NCBI GenBank assembly: GCA_030374805.1
Contig: JARGSG010000015.1
Coordinates: 930,001 to 994,000, forward strand
Direction of reading: 5' to 3'
DNA length: 64,000 nt
DNA from: Gracilaria gracilis
Taxonomy: Eukaryota; Rhodophyta; Florideophyceae; Gracilariales; Gracilariaceae
Shown: one piece after another, positions 14,294 to 25,359 of the stretch
How positions within the stretch are numbered: position 1 is the stretch's first letter
Layout of the letters: the number at the start of each line of letters is the position of its first letter
The notes under the pieces: generated by a model
What the model saw: only the letters and a program-made list of their open reading frames with translations
The model's database searches: none
What the model was told of the DNA's origin: nothing
Made by a program: the position numbers and the translations under genes

Positions 14294-15201
14294 TTATCGA
14301 CGGGTTGGATCCGGCTATAAGCACTCTGGTCGCCCAACGTCGTTACGATAGGGGAAGGGCAACCTACCTCGAGTTGGTACAATACGCAAAGTCCGAAGGA
14401 GACGCGCTGCGCGCTCGCACCGGTAGCCATGTCAAGTCAAAGGCCTTACACCTTGAAAAGGGCTCGGTCGTCGATTTCATTTCTGCCGCAGAAGCACTCT
14501 CGTCAAGAGGTCGATAGCTTGAACTTTACACAGAGACAACTGGTTTCTGTCGCAACTTCGGAGCTCCCGTCCACCACGGTTGGCTCGTGTGAAATGGATA
14601 CTCAGCTGCTGTACGCAAATCGTCCTCGCATACATGGACGCTAGGTCTCCTACGCCACTGGCAATCGCTACCAGAAGCCTGGATGGATGGACGCCCGCGC
14701 GGTAAAGTTCCAAGACAACAGGATGCCCGAGACTGCCTCCAGATTGATCTGTCACCTGTGCTACACCCACGGGCATGTGTCGCCAAAATTCACTCTCACC
14801 TTGAGGGAAATGCCCAAAGTTGTGGTCAAATACGAAGCCCTGACCCGGGAAGAACAGGCATCCGTACCTGCGACGGCCTATTTGCGGGCGAAGACCACGT
14901 TTCCTCGTATGACTTCGCCAACTAATGCTGTGGTGTTGCAACAACCGGGTTCTTCTAGGATCCCAGCTTCGTCCGTTCAGTCCGCCACTGCTGTCCTACT
15001 CGCAGCCGGGGATAGCTCTGTCACTATTCCCCAGACCGCCCCATCGGCGACCGCTGTGCAGAGCGCCGTTCTCTTTTAAACGGATACCGCCCAGGGAAAC
15101 TGAGTGGGGGAGTCTCCATTGGAGAGGCATCCGAATCGAGGTTATCGGCGCCCGAGGCGTCACAGCCTCGCTCCGCGGTCAAAATCCTTTCGAGGAAATC
15201 C

Positions 15202-15667
15202 TTGACCACCTCAGGCGTGGACTCTACCACCATTAGTGTGTTGCGTCGTCCGTGGATGCGGTATAGGAACAACCGGATCCCAGATTGGGTCATGGTAATG
15301 GTCAAGCGAAACTACAAGGTTTTCGCAGACCTTGGCCTATCCACCCAGCATTTACTGCGCCATCTGTCTATTCTAGATACGGGTGCTAGCCCAAATATTA
15401 TTGTTGAATCGTTATTACCGCCGAAATTGCATGCCCGTATTCGTTAGGGACCCGTTATAGACGTAGCGGACGCCAACAATAACCCTCTGAAGACTGCAGT
15501 TATTGTTTCACTCATTTTGAGGACTGGCAACTGCGTCTTACAGCTCGAATTCAGTGTCTGTAAGACGGTAGCTGCCCCCGTTATTTTGGGATGCGACTTC
15601 TGCGACCAATATGTCGAGGCAATACGCCCGCGCTCGCGTGAAATTGAATTGGAATATGGTTCGGTGG
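15202..15667 (+). pseudogene. Chromovirus aspartic protease fragment
   Basis: The active-site signature LDTGAS is at about 15374-15391, and the C-terminal family motif (VILGCDF) at about 15583-15603. These lie in different frames, separated by a stop near 15445, so the domain is broken. It is truncated on the right by the pogo insertion at 15668/15670. Confidence 0.7.
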
Positions 15668-15669
15668 TA

Positions 15670-15692
15670 CAGGTGAACACTGTTATTAGTGT
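15670..15692. repeat. Left terminal inverted repeat of pogo copy 1
   Basis: It starts CAGGTGAACACTG and is matched in inverse orientation at 17686-17708, preceded by a TA target duplication. Confidence 0.9.
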
Positions 15693-15851
15693 TGGCCACA
15701 CTATTTCAGTGAGGCTGATTCTCGGGCACCTAACATGAAATAGTGTGGCCCACACTATTACGGTTACCACACTAATTATGTAAAGGGTGTATTAGTGTGG
15801 CCCACACTAATTTACAGTCACGGTAATAGTGTGGGTGACAAAGTACTCATA

Positions 15852-17480
15852 TCAGCTTGCACCAACCACCTCTCCCTCAAAGTTTGCACGGTATTTGTTC
15901 ACAATCGCCTGAAGCTCAGGGAACAACTGGCGCTCCTCCCACAGCCCATTCAGATTCCGGGCCATGCCACACCGAATCACGGCCCTCCTGGCGTAACTCA
16001 CCCCTTCCTCGTCGCGTTGCGCGCTAACCGCCCTAACCGACGTCGCCGCAAGCTTTAGGAAGTATTGCTTGCCGGGATTGGTCAGCTTCCCAGACGCTCT
16101 ACTTCCTTCCGACCACATGTTTTTCTCCAACAAACCCATTTTGTGCTCGTCCCATTCCCGGCGCCAGTATGTTTTTAGTTTCTGAATTAAGAAGCTGTCT
16201 GCAGGCTGAACAAGATGCGTAGCATTGCACGGAAAAAAACGAATTTCCGTGTTACTTTCACTCAGCGCTTTTCGCACGTCATCAGTCACAACATGGGTAT
16301 TCACGTTATCAAGGAAGAGAACACGTTTTCTACCGTTTGGCAAAGGCGTAAACACCCGCTTTTCAAGAAGCCATTGTAGAAATACCCGTTTGTCCATCCA
16401 CGCTTTAGGACCTGTCCTGTATACGACTCCTGGAACGTTGTCTGGCAACCCTCGAATAGGGTAATTTCTGTATGCGTTCTTGAAGATTAACATCGGAATG
16501 TCAAGGGTTGCATGAGGCCCACCGGATATGAGCACCATCATGGTGATACCATCGTCACCGGAAACCACATCTGCGTAGCGAACGCTCTTCTCACCAATAA
16601 GTGCCAAAGTTTTGTGATTATCCATATTCATGCAGAAATGCGTCTCGTCCGCGTTGAACACATCCTCTTCATGCAAGGAGTTTGAATTGAAATCTCGTGA
16701 CAACTGGCCAAGATGGTAAGATACTTCTCTTTCGATTTGTTCCTGCTTTGCTGGCGACACCATAAGCTTCCCACATTGGTATCTACTGACTATTCCATGT
16801 CTTTCCATGAATGTCTGTATCCATCTCGCGGTAATGTGGTCTTTGATGAGGCAGTTCGTGTGAGGATCTCTCATGTTGGGGTGATAGGCTCCCGCGGATT
16901 GACGGCCAATGAGGTTGAAACTCAGCGTCCGCAGCAGTCTGGCATTGAATTTTACACCCGCTTTCCTCATCCTGTTGAATTCATCTACTAGATCTGCTTG
17001 GAGTGCGACTACCCATGGCGTAATGGGACGTCCCCTTCCTTTCTTGCTCTTACAGTAATGGCGTTTCAGACCGTTTCGTGTTAACTTCACGAAAGAAATA
17101 TTATTGTTCTTCGAAATGCGGGTATGTCCTTGTACCAATTGGTTTCTCTGTTTCCAGTATCTGCTCGCTCGCATCAAGTTTGCCTTTGTACTCCCACGAA
17201 AGAACTGGGGAAAGTGTGCCACTGCTTTGGAAACAACGTGTTGACAATCATCTTGTTGTTCTCTTTCAATCATCCATTTAGCAATTTTAGCTCTGTTCGT
17301 GTTGGTTAAGACTACTTGTGCCTGCCGAGAATTGGGACTGTTATTACTGCCATGCTCTGGGTTTGGGCTTTGCGGTGGTTGTGTATCGGCGCTTTCAGTT
17401 TGATTCACGTTGTTGCTGTTGGTGGTGCTGGCTGACATTCGAGCGAAAGCGCTCAGAATGGGAGACGCTTGAAGAGACAT
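15852..17480 (-). CDS. pogo/Tigger-type DDD transposase, intact
   Basis: A 542-residue uninterrupted protein from an ATG at 17480 to a TGA. It should bind the element ends and catalyse cut-and-paste at TA. After a Ser/Asn/Pro-rich N-terminus comes a helix-turn-helix region, then a CENP-B-like second DNA-binding region (WIQTFMERHGIVSR...). The catalytic core shows NADETHFC (first Asp), LFLDNVNTH (second Asp) and QPADSF (third Asp, 36 residues after the second). The protein aligns with copy 2 along its length, including the first residues (MSL.ASPI). It is the only uninterrupted DNA-transposase gene in the window, so this copy could still be functional. Confidence 0.93.
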   Translation of the reverse strand: MSLQASPILSAFARMSASTTNSNNVNQTESADTQPPQSPNPEHGSNNSPNSRQAQVVLTNTNRAKIAKWMIEREQQDDCQHVVSKAVAHFPQFFRGSTKANLMRASRYWKQRNQLVQGHTRISKNNNISFVKLTRNGLKRHYCKSKKGRGRPITPWVVALQADLVDEFNRMRKAGVKFNARLLRTLSFNLIGRQSAGAYHPNMRDPHTNCLIKDHITARWIQTFMERHGIVSRYQCGKLMVSPAKQEQIEREVSYHLGQLSRDFNSNSLHEEDVFNADETHFCMNMDNHKTLALIGEKSVRYADVVSGDDGITMMVLISGGPHATLDIPMLIFKNAYRNYPIRGLPDNVPGVVYRTGPKAWMDKRVFLQWLLEKRVFTPLPNGRKRVLFLDNVNTHVVTDDVRKALSESNTEIRFFPCNATHLVQPADSFLIQKLKTYWRREWDEHKMGLLEKNMWSEGSRASGKLTNPGKQYFLKLAATSVRAVSAQRDEEGVSYARRAVIRCGMARNLNGLWEERQLFPELQAIVNKYRANFEGEVVGAS

Positions 17481-17685
17481 TTACTCTTCTACGACACGGG
17501 ACGTACAGATCTCGAGTGTCTTGATAACTGGTGGAATAAAAAGAGGACTCCGTTCGTTCGTATTTGGCGCGCAATCCGCCGTATGCTGCTTCCTACCCAC
17601 ACTAATTAGAGTCAGCCATCGCGGTAGGTGCACCTAAATTAGTGTGGTCCACACTAAATCGCGTTACCACACTATTATTGCACCC

Positions 17686-17708
17686 ACACTAATAACAGTG
17701 TTGACCTG
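17686..17708. repeat. Right terminal inverted repeat of pogo copy 1
   Basis: Inverse match to 15670-15692 with one mismatch (GTC versus GTG near the tip), followed by a TA duplication at 17709-17710. Confidence 0.9.
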
Positions 17709-17749
17709 TACCGATAGTTCCTCGCCCGCTTAGGCGTTGCTCATCCAAA

Positions 17750-20700
17750 TTGGTGCGACTCCCAGCCCCCCTACAGGATTCGTCACCCCTGTTGGAGTCG
17801 CCGAAGCTACGTGTTGCACGGCCGGTGGTAATCCCGCTAGAATCACGAGTAATGTTAAATGTTACAGATGAACCTCTTGGTCTAAGGGTTGTTCAACCAC
17901 TCAACTCTTTATATGAGAAGTATCTGCTTGCACTGGCAAACGGGGTCGTCCAGATATCTGGTGGCCACCCTTTTCAGGTTTTGATAGCCAACTCTGGCAA
18001 GAAGCCCCATTACCTAGCGAAAAACCAAGTGGTGGGTACTGTGCTTCCCCACACTACGGCGTTAATCCCTACAAAGGTGTCTGCCACCAAAGTACTCGGG
18101 ATCGTCGAACCTGCAATGGAAAGGGATAAATCTTCACCTAAGAGGGGGGAGGAAGTAGTCATCCCTCCCCCCGAGGAGGTTGAACGCACGAACGATTCGC
18201 AAAAGAAGGCCACCCCCACGAGTTTCCACAAGCTCGACACTGTGAAGAAGTTGGAAGAGTTAGACCTTGGCCACGTGCCGGAGTTTCATCGTCAGAAGTT
18301 ACGCGAGATTTCGCGGGAGTTCACCCTAATGTAAGACGGATCTCTTGCAGAAATCACAACAACGGAATACCGGATTGATTCGCTACCCGATTCGAGACCG
18401 GTTGCCCAGCACCCGTACAGGGCAGGCCCTAAAACGAGGGAAAAAACAATTCCAAGTGGCTAAAATGCTCCGCGCTGGCGTGATTGAACCCGCTGAATCG
18501 CGGTAGGCATCCCCAGTGGTACTGGCTTTGAAACCCGATGGGTCCTGGCGTTTTTGCATCGACTACCGTCGCTTGAACGCAGTCACGGTAAAAGACGTGT
18601 ACCCCATACTCCGTATGGACGAGTATATTGAGTCTCCCGGCAAAGCCGTGATGTTTTCCACGTTGAATGCGATCTGGGGGTACTGGCAAGTACCCGTCCG
18701 ACCGGAAGACCGTGATAAAACAGCCTTCGTCTGGCACTCAGGATTATATCGCTTTAAACGTATGCCATTTGGACTGAAAAACGCCTCTGCTACTTTTCAG
18801 CGCGCTTTGGATATCCTTCTTGCTCGCTTCAAGTGGCGGAGTTGCTTCGTTTACCTTGGCGATATCATTGTCTTTTCCAGTAGTTTGGATGACCACCTGG
18901 ACCACGTTCGTGAGATCATGACCACGCTCCGTGATGCGAGAATCTCTCTAAAGTTCAGGGAATTTGAATTTTTCACCGATTTGGTTAAGTATCTGGGGCA
19001 CATCATCCGTCCAGGACGCTTATTGATCGCTGATGTGAGGGTGAAGTCGCTCAAAGAGGCCTAACGCCCGACAACTAAAACGGAGCTCCGCTCCTTTTTA
19101 GAGATACGTAACGTCTACCGACGATTTATACAGCGCTTTGCAAAGATCGCAGGACCTCTCAACGACCTTTTGAAGAAAGGACAACCACAAAAACGGGACC
19201 TCTTGCTTTCGCGCAAGCGGATGCTTTCGACTCTCTTAGAGAGGCAGTTACCTTTGCACCAATCTTATTGTTGTCAAAGACAGGATTACCTTATACAGTT
19301 GACACGGATTCTAGTGACTACCAAATCGGGTGTGCGTTGTTTCAAAAAACCCCCACGGGGAGCGAAAACACATTGGATACTGGTCCAGGTCACTCAACGT
19401 TCATGAACGGAACTACTCGGATCCGAAAAAGAATGTCTCGCCATGTTATGAGCGCTGCAATCGCTTCGACCATATCTCATGGGTGTACACTTCACCGTTA
19501 ACACGGACCACTCCGCATTGCGTTGGTTAATGTCCGTCACGGAGCCTTCTGGCCACCTAAAGCGTTGGGGACTACGGCTCGCCGAATTTGACTATGAAGT
19601 CTCCTACAAGAAGAGAAGTTTGAACGCCCAGGCGGACGCTCTTTCACGTTTAGGGACGGAAGGTGAAGCCCTGAACGTCGACGACGATGATGAAGATATC
19701 CCTTGTTTCCTACCTCAGCATGACTCGGACTACGATCTGGTTTCGGACGACGTCTGTGACGATATTATCGTAGCAGACGGTTAAGACCCGGAACCCGTTT
19801 CGTTTGCGCCGATCACTTCCGAGAAAATGATACGTGAACAGCACGGGGACGCGTTTTGTACGAAGATACGCTCCTAGTTAAATGGCGGTGCCGATATCCC
19901 TTTTTGGGGTTGACTCCCAAGGTTACTTGGTAAGGACCGTCCGGCCTTCTTCACAAATCGTGGTTCCACATTTCCTCCAATCGAGAGTTCTACACCTCTC
20001 TCACTTTTCGAGGTTGGCTGCTCACCTTGGTGCAAGGAGACTGTACACGACATTACGCCGGGACTTCTACTGCCCTGCACTAGCGTTGGATTGCTATGCA
20101 ATCGTGCGGTTGTGTACACATTGTGCTCGAGAACGAGTTAAACTACGACGCCATGCGAAGAAGCTAATTCTATTCCCGGCACGGGCCCCTCTCGAGTTTG
20201 TGGCTATCGATATTCTCCGTGAGTTCTTCCGGACTTTACGTCGAAACAAATACCTTCTCTTCATAACGGACCGCTTTTCTAAACTAGTCCAGACGATCCC
20301 GTTGAAAAGATTAGCGCACGAAGTGTCGCTAAAGCCCTTGTTAGACATTTGGCTTTAGTTTACGGCCCACCGGTTAATATCCTCTCGGACAACGGACCGC
20401 AATTTGTTGCGAAGTTTTTCCAGGATGTCTGCAAAATACTCGATGTGAAGAATTTGTTCACAACGACGTAAGACCTCCAATGTAATGGGCAAGTGGAGCG
20501 GTTTAAACGAACGTTTTTGTCTGAATTGCGTGCATACATGATTGATCACTCCCGAACATGGGACTTGTAAACCGATACGGTAACTTATGCGTACACCACG
20601 CAGGCTCACAGAGTTACTGGTTTATCTCCCTTTGAACTAGTCCTTTCACGGCCCCCGCCGCTGGTTGCAGTTGAACCTCAGCCGACGCTGGATAAGCTCC

Positions 20701-21089
20701 CGTCTACGACTGATCATTACATTCAATGGAAGACGTGGCCCACCATAATGCTTCCCGGCGTGAAATCTGCGATGGCGAAGGCACAACACGCCTATAAGCG
20801 CAATTTTTATGCCCAAATCCGTCAGCCACTTCCCCCGATAGAGAAAGGACAATTCGCTTTTGTCAAAAAGGAGTACTACAACCCTGAAAAGGAGAAACGC
20901 CACAAACTCTCACCCATCGCGGATGGTCCCTACAAGATCATCTCAGTGAACGAAGACACAGGGGTACTGGACGTAGGTAATACTCACGAACGCTTTTCTC
21001 GGGATCGCGTGATACAAGACCCCAACCCGAGTACAGCAATTATTGCTAACGCCCAAGCTCCGGATGATCCATCAAACAACACTTCCTAA
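17750..21089 (+). pseudogene. Chromovirus pol: reverse transcriptase, RNase H, integrase, GPY/F
   Basis: RT spans about 18516-19060 (FCIDYRRLN, FSTLNAIWGYWQV, MPFGLKNA, YLGDIIVFS). The first catalytic Asp of motif A is Asn (FSTLN) and the YxDD motif reads YLGD, so the enzyme would be inactive. An in-frame TAG at 18503-18505 stands where the family has Trp before ASPVV. RNase H follows (TVDTDSSDYQIG near 19300; TDHSALRW near 19500). Integrase shows a HHCC zinc region near 19990-20130, catalytic VAIDIL and ILSDNGPQF, and GQVERF. A GPY/F module (GPYKIISV) is near 20925. Stops and shifts at about 18331, 19062, 20356, 20469 and 20568 break the frame. Confidence 0.85.
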
Positions 21090-21808
21090 GAAGGCATGGC
21101 TTCCTATCCAAAGCGAGTTGCGCAACCCCCCCCCCCTCCCCGAGGACTTTCAGACCTAACGATTATATCGAAGCTACCTAATTCTTCGGATTCTCCCACT
21201 CTAACTCGTTGTCGCTTTCGAGCGGCTCTCAAACCGCAATCAACCGTGAGATTAACACTACACATCGCTTCAACTAAGGAGGGGGAAGCAATAGACCGCT
21301 TGGTAGCGAAACCCACACCTTTGTCACGGTCTACTGCTCGTGCCTCACGGTTACCTGAAGTTGAAAAGCCTCCTGGCTCCGTCCAGGACGGCTTTGGAAC
21401 GGGTATCCCAGTTGCCGGACCTGCAGCTCCGCAATCGCGCGTTGACACTACCATGAATGCCCAACCCTCGGCGGAGGACAGCACTCTTGTCAACAAGACT
21501 CCTCCACCGGATACCAATGTGGCCCCACCGCAGCCTGCTGAAAACGGCCCCTCCGTCAGGGAAATGTCGCGAGACGATGCTTTTCAATAACCTCGATGAC
21601 AGGAGAGAACCGTTGGCCTCACTCGTAGGGCATCCTCTACACAGTCGGAAAGAAGCCTGATCAGCTCGCCTCCGAAAGGAAGTATGGACACAGGACACCG
21701 AGATAATCACTCGAGAGATTTGGCGGATGCTCCGCCGTCGCATACCGTCCAAGACGTGCGCACCTCAACCGCCATGAAGGCGCAAGAGAAAGACGTCACA
21801 GCCGACCC
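20519..21808 (+). repeat. Left arm of a ~1.3-kb inverted repeat (chromovirus integrase tail)
   Basis: This segment matches 23570-24863 on the opposite strand over nearly its full length at high but imperfect identity. The arms are separated by about 1.76 kb. At 20568-20570 this copy has TAA where the other has CAA (24798-24800, minus). Confidence 0.85.
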
Positions 21809-22610
21809 TGGGGTAGAGAACACCCCTAGTCAGGAAGGATTAGCTCAAGATAAAGTGGAAAAATCTCACGGCCATGCGGGCCCGGATGACTCAGCATCAT
21901 CAATCGTGGAATAAGGTCTACCAGGTACCCGTCAGAACGGTGCAAGCGACCCTAACTGGCAGCACACTGTGAAAGAGCAGTCTCAGGTACCACTAAAGGG
22001 AACCAGCCACTTTTCATGTGCAGGAGAGCCAAACTGAAACGTGTCACGCGGCACGCGCCGTGCACTACCACACTGTGGGAGCTCTCCTTCGCAACGCGGC
22101 ATTGCTGTCATCACCCGCCAAGCTAGGTCATGTGCACCGTCGCACGCTGTTGCCAAAGAACCGCCTCCTCTTCGCGAACCGTCGCACACAGGACAAGATT
22201 GGCTTAGCACCCGTGCGTCCGGAACCCAGCCGCTTGGTGAAGAACCACCTTCGCAGAGGAATCTAGTCCCCTCAGCCGACACAGGCTCGGCTCTTCCGCC
22301 GCTGGCGTCAAACCTACTGTACTCGCTGGTACCGTTACCGGCAACGCCGTCAGGAACCACCGTGGATTGGTCGAGCGCAGGAACCGCGAAGTGGGCGTTT
22401 CACCCGAAGGAGTTTGTCACCGACCGTATCGTCGCGCATAGCTATCACCCAGAGGGGTATATCCAGTACCGAGTTCGTTGGTATGGATACACGCCGTCTA
22501 ATGACACGGACGAACCGGTGGAGCACTTACCCCGATCGAAGATCGTGCAGTACCATAGCCGTATTGGAACGAGAATACCCAGTAAGATCAACCACGCCCT
22601 CGTGGGATAA
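21096..22610 (+). pseudogene. Chromovirus C-terminal linker and chromodomain
   Basis: The first kilobase encodes Pro/Ser/Thr-rich low-conservation sequence in several frames. At about 22400-22560 a chromodomain is clear: FVTDRIVAHS, then YIQYRVRWYGY, then EPVEHLP. The position normally occupied by Trp in the DTWEP phrase is Asp here. In chromoviruses this domain directs integration to marked chromatin. The frame ends in TAA at 22608-22610. Confidence 0.75.
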
Positions 22611-22620
22611 CAAGCCGATC

Positions 22621-22949
22621 GGATCAGACCACGGCATTGTCAGCATGAACACTCCGGGGTGACACCATCGTCGTCATCCTTGACACCAAGGAAGACATGG
22701 AGTCCAGGAAGAGAGAGAGGGCGCCGTGAGGCGACCTCAGAAGAGAAGAAGAATCCCTAGGACAGGAAGGAGGGCACCTCGAGAAGAGATGATGAAGGAG
22801 ATGCTTCGAGAAGAGAAGATAAAGAAGAAGAGAGAAGATGGCCTGGAAGATCAGAGTTGACTCAAGTCACTCGGTCGTAATTGAACTATATTGCCCCCGC
22901 TACTCGGGAAGACAACCGCCAAGCGTAGGTAGGAGCTGACCTCCCCCTC
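22621..22949. other. Purine-rich non-coding segment between chromovirus copies
   Basis: Bases 22680-22860 are dominated by GA-rich sequence (AAGAGAAGA-like). No gene is supported. It may include a remnant 3' LTR or polypurine tract, but no match to the left end was found. Confidence 0.35.
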
Positions 22950-24863
22950 ACGAGGAAGGTCAAGCACCCTTTTGTGACTCAGAAGGATGGCCCTGAGGCC
23001 CTAGCTGTGCTAGTATCACCGTCCGCAGTTGCGTGATATCGCCGGACGCCCCGGAAACGTCCACCCCGAGTTCCCCAAGAAACTGAGAGATGACTGCTGC
23101 GCAGTCGGGTCCAGCTGCGCTGGCACCCGTTGCCCCACCTCCTACTGGAGCTGTGTGAAAATGACCACCACCGTGAGACGTACCCCTGTTGGGGGCCTGA
23201 TTCAGCACACTAATGTTTAGAGCATGTTGCACGATCGCGGGAGATAACCAGGACGACCCCGGAGCAACATACGCTGGCTGGTTAAATCCCTAAGCTTGAG
23301 AAAGCTGACCACCGTCGCTGGCGATGCCGACCCCAGAAATCTGAGGATGGTTGTCAACCATCGGGTTTGGGCCTTCGTAGGGTTGGAAGTATTCGTCTGT
23401 GAAGATGTAACCGGCCGAATGCCTCGGTGGAATGGCGCGTTTGCGATCTTAGAAAGCCGTGGCCTCCACCTCGGAGATGAATTCTCTTTCCACAAGGCCA
23501 TAGAACACGTAGTCACCCGCATACGGAGTTTGACGTCCCGGGGCCCGGTCAGCAGGGTTAATGCGCCAGGGGGGGCTGTGATTTCTTTCTCTTGCGACTT
23601 CATGGCGGTTGAAATGTAAACGTCTTGGTCGGTATGCGACGGCGGAGCATCTGCTGCATCTCTCGAGTGATTATCCTGGTGTCCTGTGTCCATACTTCCT
23701 TTCGGAGGCGAGCTGATCAGGCTCCTTTCCGACTGTGTAGAGGGTGCCCTACGAGTGAAGCCAACGGTTCTCTCCTGTCATGCAGATTGTTGAACACCAT
23801 CGTTTGACGACATTTCCTTGACGGAGGGGCCATTTTCAGCGGGCTGCGGTGGAGCCACATTGATATCTGGTGGAGTAGTTTTGTTGACAAGAGTGCTGTC
23901 CTCCGCCGAGAGTTGGGCATTCATGGTAGTTTCAACGCGCGATTGCGGAGCTGCAGGTCCGGCAACCGTGATATCCGTTCCAGAGCCGTCCTGGACGGAG
24001 CCAGGAGGCTTTTCTACTTCAGGTAACCGTGAGGCACGGGCAGTAGATCGTGACAACGGTGTGGGTTTCGCTACCAAGCGGTCTATTGCCTCCCCCTCCT
24101 TAGTTGAAGCGATGTGTAGTGTTAATTATACGGTTGATTGCGGCTTGAGAGCCGCTCGAAAGCGACAAAGAGTTAGAGTGGGAGAATCCGAAGAATTAGG
24201 TAGCTTCGATATAATCGGTAGGTCCGAAAGTCCTCGGGGGGGGTTGCGCAACTCCTTTTGAATAGGAAGCCATGCTTTCTTAGGAAGTGTTGTGGATGGA
24301 TCATCCGGAGCTTGGGCGTTAGCAATAACGGCTGTACTCAGGTTGGGGCCTTGTATCACGCGATCCCGAGAAAAGCGTGCGTGGGTATTACCTACTTCCA
24401 GTACCACTGTGTCTTCGTTCACTGAGATGAAGTTGTAGGGACCATCCGCGATGGGTGAGAGTTTGTGGCGTTTCTCCTTTTCAGGTTTGTAGTACTCCTT
24501 CCTGACAAAAGCGAATTGTCCTTTCTCTATCGATGGAAGTGGCCGACGGATTCGGGCATAAAAATTGCGCTTCTAGGCGTGTTGTGCCTTCGCCATCGCG
24601 ATGTTCACGACGGGAACCATTGTGGTGAGTTACTTCTTCCATTGAATGTAATGATCAGTCGTAGACGGGAGCTTATGCAGCGTCGGCTGAGGTTCAACTG
24701 CAACCAGCGGCGGGGGTCGTTAAAGAAATAGTTCAAAGAGAGATAAACCAGTAACTCTGTGAGCCTGCGTGGTGTACGCATAAGTTACCGTATCGGTTTG
24801 CAAGTCCCATGTTCGGGAGTGATCAATCATGTATGCACGCAATGCAGACAACAACGTTCGGTC
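22950..24863 (-). mobile_element. Inverted fragment of a second chromovirus copy
   Basis: On the minus strand 24863-23570 repeats the integrase C-terminus, GPY/F module and linker of the element to the left. From 23570 down to about 22950 it continues with other coding-like sequence (including a Gly/His/Ala-rich stretch at 23232-22960) not matched in the left copy. It has frameshifts and stops. No ends or duplications were recognised. Confidence 0.75.
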
Positions 24864-25300
24864 ATCTACTCCATTCACCATCCTACCAACCATCCACCCA
24901 GTGCTCAGCTACTCCATTTATGAACCAATCCATCACCCAACGAGGGCCCAGCAGGCACTAAGTCACCTCCCCAACCACTCCAGCAACCCCTCATCAAAAT
25001 CATTCTCCATCTCTACAACCGGTCATCCACTCCATTTACCATCCTACCAACCATCCACCCAGTGCTCAGCCACTCCATTTACAAACCAATCCATCATCCA
25101 CCGAGCGCCCAGCAGGCACTCAGTCACCTCTCTAAACACTCCAGCAACCTCTCATCATCAAAATCATTCTCCATCTCTACAACCGGTCATCCACTCCATT
25201 CACCATCCTACCAACCATCCACCCAGTGCGCAGCAACTCCATTTATGAACCAATCCAACATTCATCGAGCGCCCAGCCGGCTCCTACTCACCTTTAACCT
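24857..25300. repeat. Minisatellite, about 2.7 units of ~163 bp
   Basis: Units begin at about 24857, 25021 and 25184 with GGTCATCnACTCCATT and are rich in CCA/TCA. Adjacent units differ at a few positions only. It lies between the inverted chromovirus fragment and the start of DNA-transposon copy A. Confidence 0.88.
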
Positions 25301-25359
25301 CTACTATTCCTCGAAGAATAGAGATAGATAGAGTACAGGGAAGAAGGGAAATACATGAA

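Larger units (their letters stand above)
15670..17708 (-). mobile_element. pogo/Tigger-type DNA transposon, copy 1 (2,039 bp)
   Basis: The ends are inverted repeats beginning CAGGT (15670-15692 and 17686-17708, one mismatch in 23), flanked by TA on both sides (15668-15669 and 17709-17710). CAG termini and a TA duplication are typical of pogo/Tigger. It carries one intact transposase gene. The subterminal regions hold about a dozen copies of the octamer TAGTGTGG or its complement, several paired as palindromes. It sits inside the chromovirus, so it is younger than that element. Confidence 0.92.
12120..22620 (+). mobile_element. Decayed Ty3/gypsy chromovirus, interrupted by a pogo element
   Basis: In order the element holds Gag (12989-14293), aspartic protease (15202-15667), a nested pogo transposon (15670-17708), reverse transcriptase, RNase H, zinc-binding integrase and GPY/F module (17750-21089), then a long linker with a terminal chromodomain (to 22610). 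The gene order and chromodomain define a chromovirus. I could not match LTRs at the two ends; 12120-12988 should hold leader and any 5' LTR. Many stops and frameshifts, plus altered RT catalytic residues, show it is dead. Confidence 0.85.
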
